Made by a program: the position numbers and the translations under genes. The notes under the pieces were generated by a model. The model did not search any database. It had not been told where the DNA came from and saw nothing but the letters and a program-made list of their open reading frames with translations. A stretch of DNA of 64,000 bases from Sipunculus nudus (lineage: Eukaryota; Annelida; Sipuncula; Golfingiida; Sipunculidae): contig CM049307.1 in assembly GCA_026874595.1 (NCBI GenBank), positions 767,579 to 831,578 of the forward strand. The letters run 5' to 3'. Positions within the stretch are counted from its first letter, which is position 1; each line of letters opens with the position of its first letter. This document shows positions 52,259 through 62,300 of this stretch, one piece after another.

Positions 52259-54018
52259 GTATCCCCAGACAAAGTCGGGGGATACTATGTTTTCATACCG
52301 GTCCCCCTGCCGCCGCTGCCGCCGCCGCCGTCGCCGCTGCTGCATATAAATCTTGTTGGCGCGATAACCCAAAAAATATTTCACGGAACTTTACCAAACT
52401 TGGTATATGTATAGATATGGGTAAGAGGACGACGCCTATATAAAATGAGGTCATGACCTTTACTAGGAGAGTGTCCTTGACCTTGAATAGGTCCAATTTT
52501 TGGGAAAATCACACAAATTCTTTAATATCTCAAGAAATCTTGCATGGATTTATCCCAAAATCAAGTTGATGGAAGATCATAGATAGGGTTGTCATGTTCC
52601 AGAAACTGGTGGCACCACCTATTATTCTTCACTTTTTTTGTGCCGTTTAATAGCCCCAAAATTGCCACCTTACAGTACTGTGAGCATTATAAGTCAAAAA
52701 CTAATGGACAGATTTCTTTTATATTATGCATATACATAGGTATGGGTTATGGGATGATGTTTATTTAAATTGGGGTCATGACCTTTCCTATGATAGTGGC
52801 CTTGACCTTGAATATTGCCATATATGGTGAAAATCACATACCTCTTATGATATCTCCAGTGTTGATAGCCATATGGATTTCAAACATGACTTTTGTATGG
52901 CCCACCACTGAAGTAAGAACCCTATAGGTTCTAGGGTCATAGGGTCAAAGGTCAAGGTCACTGGACTGGCATTTTAAAAGATACTGTGGATGCATTTTAA
53001 GCCAAACTTTCATCCTAGGTCTTCCATCTTGAATATATAGCTCACTTGCCAATAGTGGATGATCCATATAAATTTTTGGGTCACAAGGTCAAAGGTCAAG
53101 GCCACAGGAGCTATCTGTCCAAAAATTAGTTTCTGGATGATAATTCCTGCTTTTATTGATGTATTGATTTCAAACTTGACTTATATATGTCCCATTGGAA
53201 AACCAAGACCTGAATTGATTTTGGGGTCATGAGGTCAAAGGTCAAGGTCACAGGACACATCTTTAAAAAGATGTGGATGCATTTTCAGCCAAACATTTCA
53301 TCTAAGATCTTTCATCTTGCACATATAGTTCTCCTGCCAAGAGAGAAAGAACACTATCAATTTTGAGGTCACAAGGTCAAAGGTGAAGGTCACAGGAGCC
53401 ATCTGTCAAAAAATTAGTTTCTGGATGATAATTCCTTCTTTTATTGATGTATGGATTTCAAACTTGACTTGTATATGTCCCATTGGAAAAGCAAGACCCA
53501 AATTGATTTTGGGGTCATGAGGTCAAAGGTTAAGGTCACAGGACACATTTTTAAAAAGATGTGGATGCATTTTCAGCCAAACATTTCATCTAAGATCTTT
53601 CATCTTGCACATATAGTTCTCCTGCCAAGAGAGAAAGAACACTATCAATTTTGAGGTCACAAGGTCAAAGGTGAAGGTCACAGGAGCTATCTGTCCAAAA
53701 ATTAGTTTCTGGGTGATAATTCCTGCTTTATTGATGTATAGAATTCAAACTTGACTTGTATATGTCCCATTGGAAAAGCAAGACCAGAATTGATTTTGGG
53801 GTCATGAGGTCAAAGGTCAAGGTCACAGGACACATCTTTAAAAAGATCAAGGTCACAGGACCAACATCTTCAACAAGATTGTGGATTGTTAGATGGAAGA
53901 AACAATAAATATGCCAAGTGTCAGTATATGCTGCTAAAAATGGGGATCTATTTATTAAGGGGGGGGGCCTACTATGTCTGGGGATACTCTGGCACCTGCG
54001 GTGGCAAGAAATGTCTAG
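52259..54018 (+). mobile_element. Helitron-like family D element nested in D
   Basis: The 5' end is GTATCCCCAGACAAAGTCGG plus GGGATAC. The 3' end is ATGTCTGGGGATAC, TGGCACC-TGC-GGTGGCA, AGAAATGT, CTAG. It is inserted after the outer copy's GGTGGTGCCACCTATTAAT. Directly after CTAG the outer copy resumes with TTCTTTACTTGTTTTCGTGC, matching TTCTTCACTTTTTTTGTGCC of the inner one. The interior holds GCCGCCGCTGCC repeats (52308-52340) and seven AGGTCA-type units (52930-53880). Confidence 0.8.
52930..53880 (+). repeat. ~145-bp units with AGGTCA direct repeats inside family D
   Basis: Seven units have AGGTCAAAGGTCAAGGTCA or a close variant at about 52942, 53086, 53232, 53376, 53520, 53664 and 53807. 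Two are perfect 19-mers (53232, 53807). Intervening sequence (CAAACTTGACTTGTATATGT, CCCATTGGAAAAGCAAGACC) alternates between two unit types, giving a ~288-bp higher-order period. Confidence 0.8.
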
Positions 54019-54644
54019 TTCTTTACTTGTTTTCGTGCCGTTTAATACCGCAAAAATTGCTACTTGACAGTACTGTGAGCATTATAAGGCAAAAACTAAT
54101 GGACAGATTTTATTTATATTATGCATATACATAGATATGGGTTATGGGATGGTGATTATTTAAATTGGGGTCATGACCTTTCCTATGAGAGTGGCCTTGA
54201 CCTTAAATATTGCCAAATATGGTGAAAATTACACAAAATCATTAATATCTCAATAAGGTATGCATGGATTGGTCCAAAAATCAACTTGATCAAAGATCTT
54301 GGATAGTATTGTCATGTACTGGAAAAGGTGGCACCACCTGTTATTCTTTTACTTGTTTTCATGCCGTTTAATACCCCATCATTGCCACTTAACAGTACTG
54401 TCAGCATTATAAGTCAAAAACTAATGGACTGATTTCTTTCATATTATGCATATACATAGACATGGGTTATGGGATGATGTATATTGAAATTGGGGTCATG
54501 ACCTTTTCTATGAGAGTGACCTTTTCTATGAGTGTGGTCTGATATTAATTGTTGCTGAAGACGGGGGGCCTATTCTTAAACGGGGGGGGGGGGGGTTAAT
54601 TGTCTGGGGATACTATGGCACCTGCGGTGCCAAGAAATATCTAG

Positions 54645-56440
54645 GTAATTAAATAATCCCAGAGGTCTCCTGCAGCTTAAGAGATATTCCTTGGACAATC
54701 CTGGGACCAGAAAGTTAAGTACTTTGCTGATCCAGTTGGTTTTGTTCTTAAATCTAGGCTTGCATATCACCTAATTTTGCCCACATATATTCTTTTCTTG
54801 GTAAAAATAGGTTGCATGTTAATTTTTGTGGGCAATTAAAGTACATTAAATATGATTTTATGAGGGATTTTGTGTATTTTCAGTCTTAGCAGTCATTAAA
54901 GTATGTCTAGATTGTGTACAGGCATTGTGCATATGATAAGAGAAATAACAGTAATTTCATCATGTATTCTAAATAATGTTACTTTGATCATACATCATTT
55001 TTATGGGTCAGTCCAGCAATTTCTTTATAACTGTCTTGGGCATATTTGTGAAATTTCACTATAGCAACAGTTGCCAATTTTTAAACATAATGGGAGATTT
55101 ATGCCTCATAACAGGCATGTCAAATTTGTAAATTGTTCAGTATAATAGGAAATTTATGCCTGAAGTTATTATTTTCTATGAAAAGTCTCTTCTGGTTAAC
55201 CTATTTAAATTGACCATTTCCTCTATGACATATAATAATTAATAACTTATACTTCTAGCTTTTCCAGTGTTTTCATGATCATGATTTTGGGATATGAGGT
55301 CAAAGGTGAATGTCACAGGACCCACATTTTTAAAAAGATTATATATGCATTTTAAGCCAAATTTTTCATCACAAACCTTCCATCTTCCACATATGGCTCA
55401 CCGGCCAATTGGAGAAGAACACTTGATTTTGGGGTCACAAGATCAAAAGTCAAGATTAGCTGAGCCATCTGCTCACAAATTTGTTTATGGATGATAACTC
55501 CAGTTCTGATTGACAGATTAGCTTCAAACTTCATTTAAAAATGGCCCACCACTGCAGTAAGAATCCCTTTGATTTTGGGATCATAAGGTCAAAGGAGAAG
55601 GTCAGAGGACACTTCCTCAAAAATATTGTGGATGCACTTTAAGCCAAACTTTTCATCACAGACTTCCATCTTTCACATATGGCTAACCTGCCAATAGGGG
55701 AAGATCTCTTGGTCACCAAGTCAAAGTTCAAGGTCACTGGACCCACTTTCTTTTAAGAGCTTGCAGATTCAATTAAAGCTAAACTATTTGACCAAAACCT
55801 TCCATCTTCAGATATGGTCCACATATAAATAGGGGAAGACCTTTTTTGATTTGAGGTCCTATTATCAAAGGTCAAGGTTGGGTTAACCCTAACAATGTTG
55901 ATTTCAACATCATAGGATCAAAGTCAAGGCCACAGGACCATCCTACTAATTTACATGCTGCTACAGTATAATACATCCAATGTAATTAATTATGCCTCTA
56001 TTGCTTTGGATGCTCCACTCGTACATCTTCATACACAACTGTCAGTGATTCAAACATTAAAATCTTTGTTCAGTTATTTAAATACTGTTAAAAGTCAGTT
56101 CCCTCTGTCTCTACATGCAGGTGGGTCCTTTACTATATTTTTTTCAAGCATCACTCGGCCCATGCTGAAATTTTATGGCCTTTTGTGTGGCCCATCCTTA
56201 CATGTCAGTTTTCTAGTATTGTAAAGAGTTTCCCAGCCCAAGACCTGTGCTTTCAGGTGCAGGCTAGATATTTTGTCATGTTTAAGGTAAAAAAAAATTG
56301 TCTCAGCTGTATAAAACCATCATGTTCAGTGTTAAGATCATAAAAGAGTCCTTTTCTGTGACTGCCCTATAAAATATTAAAATCAGTGCATGTCCCTGCT
56401 TGAGTCATGATTACAGTCTAGTACCTTACCACACAGGTAA
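54645..56440. other. intron sequence with diverged AGGTCA-type units
   Basis: At 55290-55940 there are about four decayed units (GAGGTCAAAGGTGAATGTCA, AAGGTCAAAGGAGAAGGTCA, ATCAAAGGTCAAGGTTGGG). The rest is unique. An 89-codon open frame at 55955-56224 has no recognisable domain or splice context and is not called. Confidence 0.5.
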
Positions 56441-58313
56441 AGGTCATGATCAGAGTCTGATAGCTGAGTCCTGATCAGAGTCTGATACCTGAGTCATGAT
56501 CAGAGTCTGATAGCTGAGTCTTGATCAGAGTCTGATAGCTGAGTCCTGATCAGAGTCTGATACCTGAGTCATGATCAGAGTCTGATAGCTGAGTCATGAT
56601 CAGATTCTGATACCTGAGTTATGATCAGAGTGATAACTGGGTCAGGGTCAAAGTCTGATACCTGAGTCATGATCAGAGTCTGATACCCGAGTCCTGATCA
56701 GTCTGATACCTGAGTCCTGATCAGATTCTGATACCTGAGTCCTGATCAGAGTCTGATAGCTGAGTCCTGATCAGTCTGATACCTGAGTTATGATCACAGT
56801 CTGATAGCTGAGTCCTGATTAGTCTGATAGCGGAGTTCTTATCAGAATCTGATACCCGAGTCATGATCAGATTCTGATACCTGAGTTATGATCAGAGTAT
56901 AATAAATGAGTCAGGGTCAAAGTCTGATACCTGAGTCCTGATCAGAGTCTGATACCTGAGTCATGGTCAGAGTTTGATACCTGACCCTTAGATAAAAGTT
57001 ATGATCAGAGTCTGATACCTGAGTCATGATCAGAGTCTGATACCCGAGTCATGATCAGATTCTGATACCCGAGTCATAATCAGAGTCTGATACCTGAGTC
57101 CTGATCAGAGTCTGGTACATGAGTCATGATCAGAGTCTGATAGCTGGGTCCTGGTCAGAGTCTGATAGCTGAGTCCTAATCAGTCTGATAACTGAGTCCT
57201 GATCAGTCTGATACCTGAGTTATGATCAGAGTCTGATACCTGAGTTATGATCAGAGTCTGATAACTGAGTCCTGATCAGAGTGTGATACCTGAGTCATGG
57301 TCAGAGTTTGATACCTGACCCTCAGGTAAAAGTTATGATCAGAGTCTGATACCTGAGTCATGATCAGAGTCTGATACCCAAGTCCTGATCAGATTCTGAT
57401 ACCTGAGTTATGATCAGAGTCTGATACCTGAGTCCTGATCAGAGTGTGATACCTGAGTCATGGTCAGAGTTTGATACCTGACCCTCAGGTAAAAGTTATG
57501 ATCAGAGTCTGATACCTGAGTCATGATCAGAGTCTGATACCCAAGTCCTGATCAGATTCTGATACCTGAGTTATGATCAGAGTCTGATACTTAAGTCATG
57601 ATCAGAGTCTAATACCCTAGTCCTGATCAGATTCTGATACCTGAGTTATGATCAGATTCTGATACCCAAGTCATAATCAGAGTCTGATACCTGAGTCCTG
57701 ATCAGAGTCTGATACCTGAGTCATGATCAGAGTCTGATAGCTGAGTCATGATCAGTCTGATAGCAGAGTCCTGATCAGATTCTGATTCCTGAGTTATGAT
57801 CAGAGTATAATAAATTAGTCAGGGTCAAAGTCTGATACCTGAGTCATGATCAGATTCTGCTACCTGAGTTATGATCAGAGTCTGATACCTGAGTCATGAT
57901 CAGAGTCTAATACCTGAGTCCTGATCAGATTCTGATACCTGAGTTATGATCAGATTCTGATACCTGAGTCATAATCAGAGTCTAATACCTGAGTCCTGAT
58001 CAGAGTCTAATACCTGAGTCATGATCAGATTCTAATACCTGAGCTATGATCAGAGTTAAATAAATGAGTCAGGGTCAAAGTCTGATACCTGAGTCTTGAT
58101 CAGATTCTGATACCTGAGTTATGATCAGAGTCTGATAGCTGAGCCCTGATCAGAATCTGTTACCTGAGTCTTGATCAGAGTCTGATACCTGAATCATAAT
58201 TAGATTCTGATTCCTGAGTCTTGGTCAGAGTCTGATAGCTGAGTCCTGATCAGAATCTGATACCTGAGTCATGATCAGAGTCCAATACCTGAGTCTTGGT
58301 CAGAGTCTGATAC
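56441..58313. repeat. 25-bp satellite, about 75 units
   Basis: The unit is GATCAGAGTCTGATACCTGA plus GTCAT, with variants TAGCTGAGTCCT, ATTCTGATACC, and a 20-21-base short form GATCAGTCTGATA. A larger block containing TTTGATACCTGACCCTCAGG, TAAAAGTTATG recurs at about 57318 and 57480 (162 bp apart) and, mutated, at about 56984. Both array borders share CACAGGTAAA (about 56434 and 58321), suggesting expansion within a once-contiguous segment. It is intronic. Confidence 0.9.
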
Positions 58314-58866
58314 CTCATAACACAGGTAAAAGCTTCATAACTGCTAGGTAATGAATTTTTTTAAAACTAAAGTGCACAATACCTCCATCAAGACACTGTT
58401 GGATGTTGACTTTCACATTAATAATTGCTGATGTCATATGTGTCAGTAGGTCTGACTGGTATTGTTATACCCTCAGCGCTTCTATAGTGGCTTACTTTAG
58501 CAAATGTTCAGTTTGGATCATGCAAGCAATATTGCCCATTCCACACATATTAACTCAATGAATATTTAAATGTCATAAATTTGAGATATTTTCCAGTTTG
58601 TGCAGTAATGGTGAATGCTTAAAGTAATGGATCTGCTTTGTTAATTGGTGAAATAGGGTCTCTTATAGACCAGTTGCCTCAGTGTAATCAATTAATCTCA
58701 AAACACTGTTTCAGGGTGGTAAGTTTTGACACAACCAGCCAACTGCATACATGCTTATTTTGTATGCTTCTAAAATTTATATATAATATTTAATGTATTG
58801 AGGTATTCATTAAATAATTGTTTTAAGATATGTATTTGTAACTGAAAATCTTTTTTCATGATACAG
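58314..58866. other. intron sequence, nothing recognised
   Basis: Unique AT-rich sequence between the 25-bp satellite and the next exon. No repeat or extra exon is supported. Confidence 0.5.
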
Positions 58867-58935
58867 ATGTCAAAACAGCACCGAAAATTTTTTGTTTATG
58901 ATCTTGATGGAAGGCGCCACCTGGTGAAGGGAAAG
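58867..58935 (+). CDS. 69-bp internal exon of the unrecognised gene
   Basis: The acceptor TTTTTTCATGATACAG precedes 23 open codons, MSKQHRKFFVYDLDGRR then HLVKGK, and the donor AAG|GTAACT. It is phase 0 at both ends, matching 39094-39162 and 59205-59326. Strand-like FFVYDLDG followed by RRHLVKGK suggests the edge of a beta-rich domain, but no family is recognised. The initial ATG is in phase with the upstream exon and is not needed as a start. Confidence 0.8.
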
Positions 58936-59204
58936 GTAACTTTTATTTTCATCAATGTTTATGCTTTATAATTTTCGATTTACATGAATTGGTTAAGTAT
59001 TCCAAGGGCTTTAAATCTTTCATGTGTCCTTCAGTGTAGGTATATGAATAAGAAGGATAGTGATGATTAAGATAACTGCAGAACCATCAATAAGAGATGT
59101 CAGTAGAGTGAAGCCTATATTATCCCTTTAGCTCAGTCTGTTATATAAAGTGATTTGCCAAACATCAGCTGTGTGTAAATTGTTAAAGTTAAATGTTTTA
59201 CCAG

Positions 59205-59326
59205 GGACAGACGGAGAAGGAGGATGAGAGGGACAGTGCATACTCCCCAACACCGTACTCTAGTAACATCTACCTGACGATAGAGGGGGATGAGGCCAGA
59301 GACGAACAAGTCCCGCAATGGTTAAA
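59205..59326 (+). CDS. 122-bp exon of the unrecognised gene, parent of the downstream array
   Basis: The acceptor TAAATGTTTTACCAG precedes 40 open codons (GQTEKEDERDSAYSPTPYSS, then NIYLTIEGDEARDEQVPQWL) plus AA before a perfect donor GTAAGT. Entry is phase 0 and exit phase 2. It begins with an acidic linker and ends with a short strand-like NIYLTIEG. The last 63 bases together with the donor are the source, or a copy, of the exon-like half of the ~35 tandem units that follow. This copy differs by TCTAG where the units have TCCAG, and by CCGCAATGG where they have CCTCGATGG. The next exon in this phase would lie in or beyond the array. Confidence 0.8.
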
Positions 59327-59389
59327 GTAAGTTCCCACACATCACAAATACAAACATACATATAGACATACAGGAGTAGAAATCTACTA

Positions 59390-62300
59390 AGTACGGTATT
59401 CCAGTAACATCTACCTCACGATAGAGGGGGACAAAGCCAGAGATGAACAAGTCCCTCGATGGTTTAAGTAAGTTCCCACACATCACAAACACAAACATAC
59501 TTAATTTCAAATGAAGAAATCTACTATGTTTCATATTCCAGTAACATGTACCTCTAGATAGAGGGGGAAGAGGCCAGAGACAGAAAAGTCCCTCGATGGT
59601 TAAAGTAAGTTCTCACACACCACAAACACATACATACAGGAGAAGAAATCTACTAAGTACCCCATTCCAGTAACATCTACCTCACTATAGAGTGCGATGA
59701 AGCAAGAGAGGAACAAGTCCCTCGATGGTTAAAGTAAGTTCTCACACACCATGAACACATACAATCATATATACAGGAGAAGAAATCTACTAAGTACCCT
59801 ATTTCAGTAACATGTACCTCACGATAGGGGGGGAAGAGGCCAGAGACAGAAAAGTCCCTCGATGGTTAAAGTAAGTTCTCACACACCACAAACACATACA
59901 TACAGGAGAAGAAATCTACTAAGTACCCTATTCCAGTAACATCTACCTCACTATAGAGGGGGATGAAGCAAGAGAGGAACAAGTCCCTCGATGGTTAAAG
60001 TAAGTTATCAAACACCACCAACACATACAATCATATATACAGGAGAAGAAATTTACTAAGTACCCTATTCCAGTAACATCTACCTCACAATAGAGGGGGA
60101 CGAGGCCAGAGACAGAAAAGTCCCTCGATGGTTAAAGTAAGTTCTCACACACCACAAACACATACATACAGGAGAAGAAATCTACTAAGTACCCTATTCC
60201 AGTAACGTCTACCTCACTATAGAGGGGGATGAAGCAAGAGAGGAACAAGTCCCTCGATGGTTAAAGTAAGTTCTCACACACCATGAACACATACATACAG
60301 GAGAAGAAATCTACTAAGTACCCTATTCCAGTAACATCTACCTCACTATAGAGGGGGATGAAGCAAGAGAGGAACAAGTCCCTTGATGGTTAAAGTAAGT
60401 TCTCACACACCACAAACACATACATACAGGAGAAGAAATCTGCTAAGTATCCTATTCCAGTAACATCTACCTCACTATAGAGGGGGATGAAGCAAGAGAG
60501 GAACAAGTCCCTCAATGGTTTAAGTAAGTTCTCACACACCATGAACACATGCATACAGGAGAAGAAATCTGCTAAGTACCCTATTCCAGTAACATCTACC
60601 TCACAATAGAGGGGGATGAAGCAAGAGAGGAACAAGTCCCTTGATGGTTAAAGTAAGTTCTCACACACCACAAACACATACATACAGGAGAAGAAATCTG
60701 CTAAGTACCCTATTCCAGTAACATCTACCTCACTATAGAGGGGGATGAAGCAAGAGAGGAACAAGTCCCACGATGGTTAAAGTAAGTTCTCACACACCAC
60801 AAACACATACATACAGGAGAAGAAATCTGCTAAGTACCCTATTCCAGTAACATCTACCTCATTATAGAGGGGGATGAAGCAAGAGAGGAACAAGTCCCTT
60901 GATGGTTAAAGTAAGTTCTCACACACCACAAACACATACATAAAGGAGAAGAAATCTGCTAAGTACCCTATTCCAGTAACATCTACCTCACTATAGAGGG
61001 GGATGAAGCAAGAGAGGAACAAGTCCCTCGATGGTTAAATTAAGTTCTCACACACCACAAACACATACATACAGGAGAAGAAATCTGCTAGGTACCCTAT
61101 TCCAGTAACATCTACCTCACTATAGAGGGGGATGAAGCAAGAGAGGAACAAGTCCCTCGATGGTTAAAGTAAGTTCTCACACACCACAAACACATACATA
61201 CAGGAGAAGAAATCTACTAAGTACCCTATTCCAGTAACATCTACCTCACTATAGAGGGGGATGAAGCAAGAGAGGAACAAGTCCCTCGATGGTTAAAGTA
61301 AGTTCTCACACACCACAAACACATACATACAGGAGAAGAAATCTACTAAGTACCCTATTCCAGTAACATCTTCCTCACTATAGAGGGGGATGAAGCAAGA
61401 GAGGAACAAGTCCCTCGATGGTTAAAGTAAGTTCCATACCACAAACACATACATAAAGGAGAAGAAATCTGCTAAGTACCCTATTCCAGTAACATCTACC
61501 TCACTATAGAGGGGGATGAAGCAAGAGAGGAACAAGTCCCTCGATGGTTAAATTAAGTTCTCACACACCACAAACACATACATACAGGAGAAGAAATCTA
61601 CTAAGTACACTATTCCAGTAACATCTACCTCACTATAGAGGGGGATGAAGCAAGAGAGGAACAAGTCCCTCGATGGTTGAAGTAAGTTCTCACACACCAT
61701 GAACACATACAATCATATATACAGGAAAAGAAATTTACTAAGTACCCTATTCCAGTAACATCTACCTCACAATAGATGGGGACGAGGCCAGAGACAGAAA
61801 AGTCCCTCGATGGTTAAAGTAAGTTCTCACACACCACAAACCATACATACAGGAGAAGAAATCTACTAGGTACCCTATTCCAGTAACATCTACCTCTCTA
61901 TAGAGGGGGATCAAGCAAGAGAAGAACAAGTCCCTCGATGGTTAAAGTAAGTTCTCACACACCACAAACACATACATACAGGAGAAGAAATTTACTAAGT
62001 ACCCTATTCCAGTAACATCTACCTCACTATAGAGGGGGATGAAGCAAGAGAGGAACAAGTCCCTCGATGGTTAAAGTAAGTTCTCACACACCATGAACAC
62101 ATACAATCATATATACAGGAGAAGAAATCTACTAAGTACCGTATTCCAGTAACATCTACCTCACAATAGAGGGGGACGAGGCCAGAGACAGAAATGTCCC
62201 TCGATGGTTAAAGTTAGTTCTCACACACCATGAACACATACATACAGGAGAAGAAATCTACTAAGTACCCTATTCCAGTAACATCTACCTCACTATAGAG

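Larger units (their letters stand above)
51913..54644 (+). mobile_element. Helitron-like family D element interrupted by a second D copy
   Basis: The 5' end GTATCCCCAGACAATATTGG plus GGGATAC forms a hairpin. The 3' end has GTCTGGGGATAC, an exact inverted copy of GTATCCCCAGAC, then TGGCACC-TGC-GGTGCCA (perfect 7-bp stem), AGAAATAT and CTAG. This is a textbook Helitron 3' end. G14 precedes it at 54582-54595. It is interrupted by a second copy (52259-54018). Non-coding. Confidence 0.8.

Noticed and set aside
55955-56224. 89-residue frame as an exon or gene
   Set aside because: No recognised motif, no convincing acceptor or donor, and it does not fit the phase chain of the other exons.
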